Positions 1 to 12,370 of a DNA stretch of 64,000 nt are shown here, piece by piece. Within the stretch, counting starts at the first letter, position 1, and each line of letters starts with the position of its first letter. The translations under genes and the position numbers were made by a program. Source of the DNA: Phascolarctos cinereus (lineage: Eukaryota; Chordata; Mammalia; Diprotodontia; Phascolarctidae); assembly GCF_002099425.1 (NCBI RefSeq), contig NW_018344059.1, positions 9,421,501 through 9,485,500 on the forward strand. The letters are read 5' to 3'. The notes below the pieces were generated by a model. It was not told where the DNA came from and searched no databases. It saw only the letters and a list, made by a program, of their open reading frames with translations.

Positions 1-270
1 ACCAGCAAGAGTAATTTCTTTAAATTAATTTTTGCATGGTTGAATTTTTAGGTCCTGATGTCAGTTGTATTACTATTGTGTATGCTGTGGTAATGAAGTC
101 TGATTTGAGCAATATGGATGCTGCTTCCCTAGAAAACTGGTACCTAAAACCACATAGAGGATTTCTGGTTAAAGGGTTGCCTCCTGATTCAAGAGGCCAG
201 AATTTAAGAGCATTCGGTGAGATACTATAGAAACTTTCAGGAGATAACGACAACAACAACAAGAAGAGAG
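1..270. other. Unassigned sequence
   Basis: I see no repeat or gene signature here. Short open frames on both strands overlap each other and have no recognisable motif, so I treat them as chance. Confidence 0.5.
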
Positions 271-505
271 AACATTTCTATAGTGTTTTAAGGTTTACAA
301 AGCACTTTGCAAACATTATCTCATTTGATCTTCACAACAATCCTCAGAGGCAGGTGCTATTTTTCTTTCTATTTTACAGATGAGGAAACTGAGGCAGCCA
401 GAGGTTTTGTGACTGATACATAGTTACACAGCTACTAATGTTTGAGGCCAGATTTGAATTCCAGTCTTCCTGATTTTCAGTCCTGTGTTCCATCAATTGC
501 TATCA
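271..505 (-). mobile_element. MIR/CORE-type SINE
   Basis: Read on + it runs from a GTTTACAAAGCACTTTGCAAAC block through ACAGATGAGGAAACTGAGGC and a CACACAGCTA-like box to a TCCTGATTTTCAG block. This is the reverse complement of the marsupial MIR3-like consensus, so the element lies on the minus strand. It is diverged and has no clear target-site duplication. Confidence 0.85.
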
Positions 506-1789
506 CATGTGAGATACTAAGTGATAGGAGGACAAAGACAAAAATCTTCCCCGTTTTCTGAAAATTACTGGATTTTTACACAATTCCTGGTAAAGCAGAA
601 ATTTCAGAAAGCTTTTGGAAATTGATTACCATGATTTTCATAGAAAAGATGATTCTTCATAGCATTAAAACTATTAACTCCTGAGGTAGTATCTAGAGCC
701 ATTATTGTGAGTGACCTGGGGAAAAATAGCCATTTGGGAGGCCAGAAACAGATACAGAAACTGATAGGTTCCCATACTTCACTACATATAATGCTGAGCC
801 TTACTGTCCTTCACTGCTGTGGAACTATGGACCTAAATTAGTGGTTTTCTCAGGAAAGGACCTGCATCCCTGGGGAAGAATCTTGAGATATCTTCATGAG
901 ACACCTGACTGAATCACTACAGTGTTGGCACATACCTGAGTTAAAAAAGGGGACAAACTCCTAGAAAGCTTTAAAGGAAGGGTTTTCAGAATTTTGCAGA
1001 ATCTGAGGAATGCAAAACCTGAAATCTCATGGCAAGGATACTTTGCAAAGACTGGAAAGGCAATTGGATGGTATTGAGATAACATGGGAAGCATATGCCC
1101 AGTTTACTCAGACTAACATTTAGCAAAAAGGGAAATATCCCTCTGAGTTTATAACACATGATGACAGTCAACTATAGAGACTGAGAGAGAGGAGTAATAA
1201 AAGCTGAGAGAAAAGTGTGCTGAGATGTGATATATCACTGAGAATTAAAGGAACATCTAGTCTTGGATATGAATGGAAATTGCCTGATTTTGATCAGTTT
1301 ATCTAAAGAGTGAGGTGGTTTGAGTGGGATCTCAGAACCGAAAAGAGTTGGGTAGGTCCTAAGATCTGGGTAGCTCTAGAACATTCTTGGGTCCAGGCCA
1401 GAGATCATTCCTGAGTGCCCAGACTCAAGAGCAAGGGATTATAGAAAACCTACTGAGAGGTGGACTAGTATAATGATTTCACTAAAGAAAAGGGTCAAGA
1501 GAACAAAGTTCACAATAGTTTGTTGTAAATGACATTTCCAACAGAAAATAGAGATCTCTTCTGGGGCAACTCTATCCTGAATGGACAACATATCCATGCC
1601 TGCATTTGAGATAGCAATACAGAACTGATGTGTGAGAGGTTGAATCGTGGGACCAAAATTAGAAAACAGAGATGAAGGCAGGGGTATAGGTTCCCCCAGG
1701 CCCCAGAAGTGCTGAGTTTGACCACAAAACTGGTTGTATATGAATCTCTACCACTCAGACTCAAAATCTCGTACAGAAGTGATGATGAT
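506..1789. other. Unassigned sequence, possibly the 5' side of the gypsy-type fossil
   Basis: I recognise no SINE, LINE end or RNA gene in this stretch. It lies directly upstream of a plus-strand gypsy-like protease segment and could hold a decayed gag region, but no gag motif could be read with confidence. Confidence 0.35.
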
Positions 1790-2002
1790 TAATAATATGA
1801 AATGCACTGCTCTACTGGACAATGGATGCCAAGTGACCATTGTGTTCCAATCCTTTCATGAAAAGCTTTGAAGAAAATTCCTTTGCAGACTTTGAAAGGG
1901 CTATGAGTCTATAGACTCAGTGACAAGGACTATATACAGTTGGGTTACATCTCAGTAGTAAGCCTGTAGTTTATTTGGGAGGCTGGCATGGACAGGAAAG
2001 AA

Positions 2003-2247
2003 ATGATCATTTATTAAGTACCTACTATGTGTCAGGCACTGTGCTAGGTACTTTACAAATATTATTTTGTTTGATCCTTACAATTACCCTGAGAGTGGGT
2101 GCTATTATAATTCCCATTTTACAGATGAGGAAACTGAGGAAGATAAAGGTGAAGTGTCTGGCCTATAGTCACATAGCTAATAAGTTTCTGAATCTGCATT
2201 TGAACTCAGGTCTCCTGGACTCCAGACCCACTGTGCCGCATAGCTGA
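2003..2247 (-). mobile_element. MIR/CORE-type SINE inside the gypsy-type fossil
   Basis: On + it reads ATTTATTAAGTACCTACTATG, CACTGTGCTAGG, CATTTTACAGATGAGGAAAC, then AACTCAGGTCTCCTGGACTCC. This is a minus-strand SINE with an L2-like 3' tail. Gypsy-like sequence lies on both sides, so the SINE came later. Confidence 0.88.
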
Positions 2248-2775
2248 CTCTGGTAGGAAATTTGTTTCCTTGGCTCTAAAATGTCTACCTCCACAGAATA
2301 TCTCTAGGATGCCGGTACTGATAAAGATAAACTCCAATTTATTCAAGATGCTAATAGCATAACATAAACACCAAGCTGAGCCTTAGTAAGCCTGTACAGA
2401 ATGAGAGTAAGTGATGTCAGAGAACACCATTGGGAAACAGATTTCTCTAATTAGGGGATAGATCAAGAGAGATTTGACTTTGATGACTCTCTGGGGTCTG
2501 AAAAATGGAAAGATGAGTTGAGGGAGAATCTCAGTAAGACACCAAAGGTTTTCTTGCTATAAGGATGTTACTGAGGAGCAGCTTGAAGAATCCAAATCAT
2601 AGACTCCAGAAATTTTTGAGAGTAGTCACAAAAAGTTCTATCTGTGATGGAAGATCTCCAAAACATATGAAAGAATTGCTGGTCAATTAATGGTAGCATT
2701 ACAGAACACAGTAATCAATATGCATTACCTATAGAAGTAGTACAGAAGAGTGACCACATCTGGAAGATGATGAGG

Positions 2776-3041
2776 ATAATAATAATAATAATAATAATAA
2801 ATAGCTAGCATTTATGTAGTGTTTGCAGAGTACTATACAACTATCTAATTTGAGATTCCCAACAACTTTGTGTGGCAATTGCTATTAACACCTCCATTTT
2901 ACAGATGTGGAAACTGAGTCTGGGAAGTTTCAAGTAACTTATCCAGGGTCATGCAGCTCCCAAATGTCTGAGATGGGATTTGAACTAAGGTTTTCCTGAC
3001 TCCAAGTCCAATATTCTTACCCATTGTGTCATGTGGCTGCC
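2776..3041 (-). mobile_element. MIR3-like marsupial SINE with (AAT)n tail
   Basis: The minus-strand 3' tail is the AATAATAAT run at 2776-2801. It is followed by ATAGCTAGCATTTATGTAGT, ATTTTACAGATGTGGAAACTG and finally GTGTCATGTGGCTGCC, the head of the SINE in reverse. Nearly full length, moderately diverged, and also inside the gypsy-type fossil. Confidence 0.9.
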
Positions 3042-3480
3042 ACCTGATTGAATGTATATCTACTACCAGGATTTGAACAAAAGATCTTAAGTAGACCAGT
3101 AGATCATACCAGTAGTTCAAGATGAACTATACTGCTTACTATACAGTCAATGGTTCTTACTGTTGATGTTACACGGTGGATACACACTTGAATACAGCCA
3201 GGCAGGAAAGAGAAAAAGGTCTCCTTTGGCCAGGTAGTTCCTTTGCAATGATCCCCAGCTCTGGCTCAGCAGCCAATCAAAAGTCTGTCTCTATGGTCTG
3301 CAGATTCAAACTAATTGCAGAATTCCAGTGTAGGCTTCAAAGTCTATGTGGGGACTGCATCTGCTGTACATGCTTTACATACTCAGGAGGACTGCATTTG
3401 ACTGGTCTCCTCTTATGTAAAGGAAAACAATTTTTAAAGATTTAAGTACTCTGATCAATGCAATGGACAAACAGGATTCT

Positions 3481-3694
3481 GAAAGAACAATGATGGCTTC
3501 CCATTGCTTAAGGGTAAGGTAACAGATCACAGGTATAGAATAAGACATGCATTTTTCAGATGTGGCCAATGTATGATTTCTTTTGCTTATTGGTTATACT
3601 TATTTGTTACAAGGTAAGGTTATCAGGTAGAGGTAGATTTGGGGGAAGAACAGGTACTAGTGAGACAAAAAAAAGAAGAGCAATAACATTTATT
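3481..3694. other. Unassigned sequence
   Basis: This may be the last, unreadable part of the gypsy-type fossil. No motif is clear enough to assign. Confidence 0.3.
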
Positions 3695-3704
3695 AAATGC
3701 TTTT

Positions 3705-3848
3705 CCCCCCCAGGCAATTGGGGTTAAGTGACTTGCCCAGGGTCACACAGCTAGTAAGTGTCAAGTGTTTGGTCTGAGACCAGATTTGAACTCAGGTCCT
3801 CCTGACTTCAGGGCCGGTGCTCTATCCACTGCGCCATCTCGCTGCCCC
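3705..3848 (-). mobile_element. WALLSI/WSINE-type SINE with target-site duplication
   Basis: The reverse complement starts GGGGCAGCGAGATGGCGCAG, carries a B-box-like TAGCTGTGTGACCCTGG, and ends CACTTAACCCCAATTGCCTGG followed by an A/G-poor tail. The flanks 3695-3704 (aaatgctttt) and 3849-3858 (agatgctttt) form a 10-bp duplication with one mismatch. This is the tRNA-derived SINE class of Australian marsupials and the main pointer to the host group. Confidence 0.92.
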
Positions 3849-3858
3849 AGATGCTTTT

Positions 3859-4570
3859 ATTTTTAATGCACAGGAAAAGTACAGAAGGAAGGCCAGAGGG
3901 AGACACAGACAAATAGAACAGTTTTGGAATTAATAGATTGAACTTGTTAATTAAAACATTATCTGTATGCAATTGAGATTTACAGTTTCATATGTAAATT
4001 CCTTTTGTTCTTTGTTTATAGATACATTAATATTTTTAGGGTTGTTTATTATTTATAATAATAAAAAAAGCAAAAGGAAAAAGAAAAGAAAGTCAACTCT
4101 GTGCATTCAGCACTGAACACAGATGTGAAGATGCTCTAGGTCTTTAAGAATCTCGCCTTAAGGATGATAAATATTGTAAAGTGTCATTTGTTGAATTTGC
4201 ACAACTTTGTACTTGAATGTGATTGTGACCTCCAGGCTCACTAGCTGATGTAGACTTGTATCCTCTCTCCACCTTGAAGAATGTGGGTCTGGGGATGGTC
4301 TGTTGAGTGGATTGCTTGAGACTCTATTGCATTTAGGAGGCTGTGCCACACAGACTTTGTTAAGGTTCTTTAGGGCAAGGCACTCATGAAAGCATCTGGA
4401 AAGACAAAGCTTGAGCCGTCACAGGACCTTAAATAACTTTCCAGAATTGGAGATATGGAAAAGTGTCCAAATGTACTGACTTGACTTGAGAAAGACAGAG
4501 GGAGGAAAGGTTTGCTGCATCACTTTAAAAGGAGGCACTTTCCCTCTTCTAGAATGTATGTCATTTAAAT
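3859..4570. other. Unassigned sequence
   Basis: It holds an A-rich patch at 4060-4095 and otherwise anonymous sequence. A 63-codon minus-strand open frame has no recognisable motif. Confidence 0.4.
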
Positions 4571-4625
4571 CTTTCTGTCTCTGTCTCTCTCTGTTTCTCT
4601 CTGTCTCTCTGTCTCTGTCTGTCTC

Positions 4626-4666
<41 letters not shown>

Positions 4667-4730
4667 GTCTCTCTCTCTCTCTCTGTCTCTCTCTCTCTTT
4701 CTTTCTCTGTCTCTGTCTCTTTCTTTCTCC
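4571..4730. repeat. (CT)n/(CTGT)n low-complexity tract
   Basis: About 160 bases of imperfect TCTC/TCTG repeats. The long Arg/Glu-rich and Ser/Leu-rich open frames seen across it in several frames are artefacts of the repeat. Confidence 0.95.
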
Positions 4731-5635
4731 AACTTTCAGTGAGGGATTGAGAGGTATGGGAAATACTTTGATGTAGTGAGCATTGGTCAAATCCTGGATA
4801 CACTTCTCCACTCTGGAAGGAATGGTGACATTTCAAGCACATAGCAGCTACAATATATGTACTGGTCTGGGTGAGCCTGAGCCTAGACCACTTCTTGTCA
4901 TTTGTATCTCTTTTCCTAAGCATAGGTGAGTGAACAGCAATCCTGAGATGGACATTCCTTGCCTTAGCAGCAGCCTCAGGGATGTGAGAGGCTAGAAGTT
5001 CCTAGATCCTAAAGTCAGAGCTGCTTACCAGCACAAGATCCTTCATTAGAGAGGATGACCAGTGACAGGAGAAAGAGCCCAAGGTGTAGCCTGGCTTGTC
5101 AGAAGACAAGGACTTTGAGAGAGTTGTTTAGAAAGCACCAGAATCTTACATGTCTGGTTGGGAAGGCAGATGGCATCTGGTGCCTTGCTGTGGACTGTGG
5201 GAAGTTGTGCAAGGTTGTTAAGTATTTCCCTGCCTAAAAATTTGGTGGATCAGTAATGGATAGTGACAGCTAAGTCTGCACATTCTGAGAAAAGGGAGGA
5301 GTAGTGCTTGGCCCCTAGGGGGGTGGCAGGCCTTGGTAGTGCATGGGCCCCATTAGAGGGGCTGCAATCTGGGCACCTGCATGGACAGCAGTACAGACAG
5401 GCTTATTGTAGACCTTTGTTTACTGTATTCCAGAACTTGTAAGGCCCTTCCATACTGCTGTCAGTCAAGTATCCAGTGATCAGAGCACAAACACTTCCCA
5501 GGGAGGGTTTGGGGAACCAATAACTCGAGTTACTAGGAGGTGGTTTGCTTTCTAATGACAGTGGAAAGGAAAAGTGCATAATTACACAACTATCTAGTCC
5601 CTATAGAAGAAAGGGACAATTGTTCTGCAGGGGTC
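4731..5635. other. Unassigned sequence
   Basis: I see no interspersed-repeat consensus or coding motif here. It ends where antisense L2 coding similarity begins. Confidence 0.4.
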
Positions 5636-5639
5636 TCTA

Positions 5640-6500
<861 letters not shown>

Positions 6501-6572
6501 TATGGAGAAGTTTTCTCTCTAGTAGTTATCTGGCTGTCTGGGAGATAGCTGGATTCTGGTAATTTCTTCAGT

Positions 6573-6575
<3 letters not shown>

Positions 6576-6614
<39 letters not shown>
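6576..6614. repeat. (GT)n microsatellite
   Basis: A pure GT dinucleotide run of about 19 units. The Val/Cys open frame across it is an artefact. Confidence 0.98.
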
Positions 6615-6618
<4 letters not shown>

Positions 6619-8055
6619 GGAGGCAAGGCCAGATATCTCAAGCACTTCCTCTCCTTTACCCCTTCTCCAAAAAAGACCTTGATTCCTTACAGGAAGGGAA
6701 GCAGGACGTTGGAGCTGGAAAAAGACCACTTTGTTCTCCTCAGAAACAGTGGTGCCATTTTAAAATTGTATCTGTCTTTTCCCTTAAATGTTATTTGTCT
6801 AGGGGGATTTAAGTTTTGAGTTTAAGCTAACATCCTGATTGCTAGGGATAGGAAGGCCCTAAGTTTTATTTCTAAGGCCTGACCCCCTTTTCACCAAATG
6901 CCAGTTTCCTAATGATCAGATATAGTAAGCAGAAAATAAAGCCATTTACCCAAGTTGATAACAAAACAGAAATCAGAGAAAGTGTACATATGAAGATGTC
7001 TACCAGACAATGCAGATTGAAGGAGCTCTTCCCATGGGAGAGATAACTCAGCAACCAAGCTAGAGTCCCAGATCTCAGCCAAGGGAGGAAGCTCCCTGAA
7101 ATCTCTAGTGTAGTAACCTAGGGAAAAATACATGATGGTGGTTGCCAGCTCCTCTCATGTTGGCTTCTTCTCAGTATTTTTCTTCCTTCAGAGGCTGGGA
7201 GAGAGGGTGGCATTACACATCTTCTTTCTTGAACCTGGAAGTTAGAAGAAGCTGAAGAGATTCAAGAAACCAGATGTCTCTTTTCTCCTATTCTCTAACT
7301 CTGCTTACCCCTCATGCAGGTGTAGGACGATAAGTAATCAATCTCCACAAAATGAGGAGAAGTTTTGGAGCTTGAGTTATACTTCTTAGAAGTTTTTGTA
7401 CATTTCTTTCTGGTATTGGTATTTGGCTTGTCTGTTTATGTCTGTTTGTTTACTTGTCCTATCTGTTGCTGGCTCTCAATGAATTTAGCAGCATTAATTT
7501 TGTTATATGTGTGCTATCCTGTTTGATAGATGCTCATATTCCAAGCTTACTTCTCATGGGAACTATGTTCCAGAATGAAAAAGGAACGTTTCATCTTCTT
7601 ACCTACTCTTTGAGTAGAAAATGCTTTGAAAATGATTTTTAACTGAAGTTGTTCTTAGTGGTTGAATGACTATCAAGTTGACTTCTTCCTCTGGGTAGCT
7701 TTAAGGAGCTTTAAAAATTAATTATGGGAACAGAAAGTGACCTGATATGTTTTCTTCTGTTAGGGAAAAGGGGGAAAAGTTAAATTGAAAACTTAAATCT
7801 CTGTGGGAGGAAAAACAATTAGTGGTGCTGAGAGACTGTCAAAGCTAAAATTGGAATGGATCCCAGTAAAGGTTGCCCACCTATTCTATGTTCATAGAAG
7901 CTTGAGACTTTTTTCGTTCACATGTATATGATTCACCTTTAAGTGAGAAGGGATTAAAATTGGATTCAGTTTCAAAAGAAATTGAGAATTTCCTTAACTT
8001 AAGCAGATATTTTCTTTTTCCTTGCTCTGGCCAATCAGGGGCAGCCAAAGACCTG
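6615..8055. other. Unassigned sequence
   Basis: Some 1.4 kb without a repeat end, RNA gene or coding motif that I recognise. Short open frames (up to about 74 codons) look random. Confidence 0.4.
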
Positions 8056-8059
8056 CAAG

Positions 8060-9460
8060 ACTCAGAACCAAAAAGAATTGTCTGATAAACCCAAAGAGCC
8101 CTACTAAGGAATAACTTTTTTTTTAAAGCAAAAACTGCTAGATAAACTAAAAAGATGGCAGATACTAGGTTTAGACAGCATCTTAATCCACTTACCGCAA
8201 TAATTTTAAATTGATACATAACCTAGATATGAGAACACATTAAAAATACAAATTAGAGAATCCTAGAAGGAGATATTTCCTAACTGTGGATAAAAGAGCT
8301 CTTGATCAAACAAGGCATTGGAAGGATCATAGGAAATAACAGAAAATTTTGAGTACATAATTATATAATTCAAATTTTTGCGCAAACAAAATCAATGAAA
8401 TTAAAATTAAAGTGGAAACAGTTTAGGAAATGAATTTTTGTAATAAATTTCTCTTATAAAACTCTGACATACAAGATATAAACAGAACTGATTCAAATAT
8501 ACAAGAACAAGATCCCAATTTATAAATGGTCAAAGGCAATGTTCTCCAAAGAAGAAAGCAATCTATAAAAAATGTGAAAAAGTCTCCACATCACTAACAA
8601 GGAGAGAGAAATGAAAATTAAAACGACTCTGAGGTTCTACCTCTATCAGATTAGCAAAGGAACAGATGAAAGGAAAGTGACAGTTGTTGGAGAGAATGTT
8701 AACGAGGCACATTAATGGATTATTGGTGGATGTTTAAATTACTCTAACTATTCTGGAAAGCAATTTGGAACTATAGCCTCCAAACCTATAAAATGTGCAT
8801 AGCTTTTGACCATTGACTTCACTAATATGCTAATTAATACTCCAAAAAGATTAAAAAAAAAAGAGGCAAGGTATACAAATGTTCAAAAATATTTACAGCC
8901 ACCACTTTTTATTGTAGCAAAGGCCTGGAAATTAAAGGAGTGTCACTCAATTAGGGAATGGCTGAACAAATTACAGTATTTGTAAAAGAAAGGAAAGAAA
9001 TAGTTTTATAGCAAGAAATGATAAGAGACTGCTTCAGCAAAAAACAAACCCCAAAATCAAAAGCAAAACTAAGAGTATATATATGAAGTAAGTGAAAGAA
9101 CAGAACAAAGAGAAGGATATATATGATAACAACAACATTGTGAAAAAGAAAAGAAGAAAACCAACTTCACAAGATTTAAGAATTCTGGTAAATGCAGTGA
9201 CCAAACATGACTCCAGAAGACTGAAGGCGAAACATATTTCTTGCCTCTTGATAAAGTGTTTCACATGACTAATGTGGAAATATGTTTAACATGATTGTAC
9301 ATGTATACCCTATATCAGATTATTTGCTCTCTTGGGGAGGGGGGGAAGGGAGGCAGGGAGAAAAATTTTGAACTCAAAATCTTACAAAAATGAATGTTAA
9401 AAATTATCTTTACATGTAATTGGCAAAAATAAAATAATATTAAGGAAAAAAGTAAAAAAG
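8060..9460 (+). mobile_element. L1 LINE, 3' part (ORF2 C-terminus and 3' UTR), old subfamily
   Basis: The sequence aligns by eye with the 3' part of the full-length L1 at 54-61 kb. Shared blocks include TCTGATAAACCCAAAGA (near 8080), CAATTTATAAATGGTCAAAGG (near 8516), AAAACGACTCTGAGGT (near 8620), CTGGAAAGCAATTTGGAACTA (near 8753) and CATGACTAATGTGGAAATATG (near 9265). It is 5' truncated, heavily substituted and non-coding, with an A-rich 3' end near 9420-9460. It is more diverged than the 54-kb copy. Confidence 0.85.
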
Positions 9461-9464
9461 AAGT

Positions 9465-9560
9465 TTAGAAATGTGAATGAGAAATGTTTTTGGACATGGC
9501 CAAAATGTGGATTTAGTTTGCTTGATTTTGCTTCCCCCCCTCCTCCACTTTTGGAAGGAA
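9465..9560 (+). mobile_element. L1 3' UTR fragment
   Basis: TTTTTGGACATGGCCAAAAT followed by TTTAGTTTGCTTGATTTTGC matches the same 3' UTR block seen at about 53462-53500. It may be a second, short L1 end or a rearranged part of the preceding copy. Confidence 0.55.
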
Positions 9561-10744
9561 AGGGTAATAATAGTGATGCAAAAAGGGGGGGTATGAGTGA
9601 AGCACTGAAAAGAAAATTATACAACACAATAGAATGCAATTTGGAGAAAAACAGACAAGGAGCCATAGCTTTAGAAAAAATGTGCTAAATATATTGTATA
9701 ATTGGACCCCTTCCCTCCTCCCACAATAAACCTACATGTAATGAAGATTTTTAGTTTCCTGTACAATCCTCTTTGTTTATTTTTTGTTTCTAGGATTGCT
9801 TGTGGTTGCTGATATTTGTAAAATTTAGAATAACCGAAAACATATATTAAAAAATAAACAACAACAGAAAAGAAAATTGACTTGCTCCAAACTTTTCTTT
9901 GTGACCCAACAGTAGCAAATGAGCTACATTGTTTGTCAAGTCCATAATTCAGGAAAGCCCACAAGAGTGAAAATGATGGATCACCTGCATCATGGAGACC
10001 TTTCATAAATACATAGATTGATTTATTTGAATGTCTAAGCATTGTTGCTACAAAGTTATATTGAATGTTGATTTCCAGGTTTGTGAAGGCCCAATCTTGC
10101 ATTAAAACAGAATTCTGCTGTAGTCAGTAAAAGATCTTTAGACAATGAATTCTTAGATTTGACACCCTTTTGTCTAGAAACAAGTATGATGTATCCTTTT
10201 TGCAGGACTAATCATGGGCAGGTATTGCTAACATAAAGGAACCATAGGGAAATATGTTCCCACAGGAAAGAATGCTGTCCCTAGGCAAGAAAATGGAAAA
10301 TATCTGCTGTAACGTACAGTTCTTTTTTTTGTAGAATGACCCAACTATGACTCTTTCACTTTATGAGTCTTCTAACTTCATATTTCTCTCTCCCGCAATT
10401 ATGCAACCTTCCCATTCATCTTTCAATGCTGTGCTACCCTAAATTTTTTGCTTTTTTCCTCAAACCCCTTGTAAGACTGCAAAATAGACTGGTATACTAC
10501 AGGAGAAAACACCAGACCTGCTTGTGTGTCTGTGGTCCAGATCTCTTTTTGTGTATGTAAGTAATAAAAATGCAGTGAAACTGCAGAGTATTTAATTAAT
10601 TGTCAGGCAGTATGTTCAGCCTTCCTTTGCTTCATTCAGCTTTTTATAATAATTTTCATATTAATTTTTTTCTTTGACATGTTAATTATGGATTTTGGCT
10701 ATGACATTTCTTTTTTCAGGGGGTGACCAAATAAAACTTGTTAT
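9561..10744. other. Unassigned sequence with one 143-codon open frame
   Basis: Anonymous AT-rich DNA. The minus strand at 9671-10102 has a 143-codon open frame. It has no domain I recognise, low-complexity hydrophobic and Lys-rich parts, and no neighbouring gene structure. I leave it as unexplained rather than call it a gene. Confidence 0.4.
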
Positions 10745-11190
10745 CTTTCTATTTTTACTTTGCCCTCTGGATCTAATAGATCTAGTTTTCTTTAATGCTT
10801 TCTTGAAATATTATGTCCAGATTTTTTTGTTTTATCAAGGTTTTTAAGGTATGCAATAATTTTTTTCTTTTCTTTCTTTCTTTCTTTTTTCTTGGCTGGG
10901 CAATGGGGTTAAGTGACTTGCCCAGGGTCACACAGCTAGTGAGCATTATGTGTCTGACGTCGGATTTGAACTCAGGTCCTCCTGACTCCAGGGTCAGTGC
11001 TCTATCCACTGTGCCACCTAGCTGCCCCCATATGCAATAATTTTAAAATTATATCTCCTTGTTCTGTTTTCCAGATCACTTGATTTTGATAAAACCTTGT
11101 GATTTCTTCTAATTTTTCCTTTCTTTTGATTTTGTTCTAATATTTCTGGTTGTCTTTTTGAATAACCAAGCTCTATTTATTCCATCTTAT
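10745..11190 (-). mobile_element. L1 (or HAL1-like) ORF1 fragment, split by a SINE
   Basis: On + the blocks TTTGCCCTCTGGATCTAA, TTAATGCTTTCTTGAAATAT, ATTATATCTCCTTG, TTTTCCAGATCACTTGATTT and CTTTTGATTTTGTTCTAAT are reverse complements of marsupial L1 ORF1. Order and spacing are kept if the SINE at 10864-11030 is removed. Old and non-coding. It may extend towards 11450. Confidence 0.7.
10864..11030 (-). mobile_element. WALLSI/WSINE-type SINE with perfect target-site duplication
   Basis: The reverse complement begins GGGGGCAGCTAGGTGGCACAG and ends CACTTAACCCCATTGCCCAGC plus an A-rich (GAAA)n tail. The flanks 10850-10863 and 11031-11044 both read tatgcaataatttt, a perfect 14-bp duplication, so this is one of the younger insertions in the window. 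It lies inside an L1 ORF1 fragment. Confidence 0.96.
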
Positions 11191-11484
11191 TTGTACGGTG
11201 TCTATTACCTGGGAAAAAGTTTTCCACCTGTTATAAAAGTGTTTCTTCTCTTTCTAAGTGATCTTATTTTTATCTTTTCTCTTGTTTCAGCTTTTCCTTC
11301 ATTTCTTACCTATGCTCTTGGAGGCCTTTGGCTAATACATACTTTTTGCCTTGCGGGTCTCTATTTATAATTGTAGAACTATTTCTTTCCACTGGTATTA
11401 TATTTTGGGCTTTTATGAATCTATAGTATTTATTCATTGTATAATTCTTGATTGAAAGGTCCAATTGCATAGAATGTTCTCCTT
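11191..11484. other. Unassigned, possibly more antisense L1
   Basis: T-rich sequence between an antisense L1 ORF1 fragment and an antisense L1 3' end. It resembles antisense L1 5' sequence in composition, but no block is clear. Confidence 0.3.
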
Positions 11485-12370
11485 TTTTTAAAAAAAAATT
11501 TGTTTATTTTTAGCTTTCAATATTCACTTCCATAATATTTTGAATTTTAAGTTCTCTCTCTCTCCCTATCCTCCCCCTTCCCCAAGATGGCATGCAATCT
11601 GATACAGGCTCTACCCATATATTCATATTAAGCATATTTTCCCATTAGTCATGATGTAAGGAAGAATTAGAACTGATAGGAGGAACCATGGGAATGAAGC
11701 AATAAAACAGAACAAAAGAAAAGGAGATCAAATAGTATGCTTCCATATGCATTCAGACTCCATGGTTCTTTTTCTGGATGTGGATAGCATTTTCTATCAT
11801 GAGTCTTTTGGAGTTGTCTTAGATCCTTGCATTTCTGAGAAGAGCCACTTCTATCCAAGTCAATCATCACACAATGTGGCTGTTGCCATGTGCAGTGTTG
11901 TCCTGGTTCTGCTCATTTCATTTAGCATCAGTCCGTATAAGTCTTTCCAGGTTTTTCTGAAATCTACCTGCTCATTATTTCTTATAGCACAATATGAGTG
12001 TATTCCATTACACTCATATACCACAACTTGTTCAGCCATTCCCCAATTGATGGGCATCCCCTCAATTTCCAATTCTTTGCCATCACAGAAAGAGCTGCTA
12101 CAAATATTTTTGTACATGTGGGTCCTTTTCTTGTTTTTATGAACTTTTTGGGATACAGACCTAGAGGTGGTATTGCTGGGTCAAAGAGTATGCACAATTT
12201 GAAAGCCCTTTGGGCATAGTTCTAAATTGCTCTCCAGAACAGTTGGATCAGTTCACAGCTCCACCAACAGTGCATTAGCATTTCCAATTTTCCCATGTTT
12301 CCCCCAACATTTATCATTTGCTTGTTTTGTCATGTTAGCTAATCTGATAGATGTGATGTGGTACCTCAGG
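11485..12370 (-). mobile_element. L1 LINE, 5'-truncated, 3' UTR and ORF2 C-terminus
   Basis: The reverse complement contains GGTACCACATCACATCTATC, the CCCAGCAATACCACCTCTAG region, FVHVGP-antisense blocks and the ORF2 C-terminus. The minus-strand frames include LANMTKQANDKCWGKHGKIG, GCPSIGEWLNKLWYMSVM and RKTWKDLYGLMLNEMSRT, typical of marsupial L1 ORF2. The A-rich end (T on +) is near 11485. Truncation on the right is abrupt at GTGGTACCTCAG|GGACTC. Several frame breaks make it non-coding. This copy keeps the GCPSI...LNKLWYM segment that the 54-kb copy lacks. Confidence 0.93.

Larger units (their letters stand above)
1790..3480 (+). mobile_element. Ty3/gypsy-type pol fossil (protease to reverse transcriptase)
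   Basis: Short plus-strand stretches resemble Ty3/gypsy Pol in the expected order. Near 1805-1870 there is an aspartic-protease-like LLDNGCQVT block, near 1925-1970 a downstream protease-like patch, near 2500-2580 a stretch like the acidic lead-in to the reverse transcriptase, and near 3075-3240 a stretch like its palm start (compare IPRIQDAL...SQWF in gypsy Pol). No LTRs were identified. The copy is very old and broken throughout (well over ten breaks), and two SINEs have inserted into it. The family assignment rests on motif order rather than a search, and the right limit is soft. Confidence 0.45.

Noticed and set aside
4419-4923. Arg/Glu-rich and Ser/Leu-rich open frames of 96-130 codons on both strands
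   Set aside because: They run across a (CT)n tract; long open frames in several frames are an artefact of the simple repeat.
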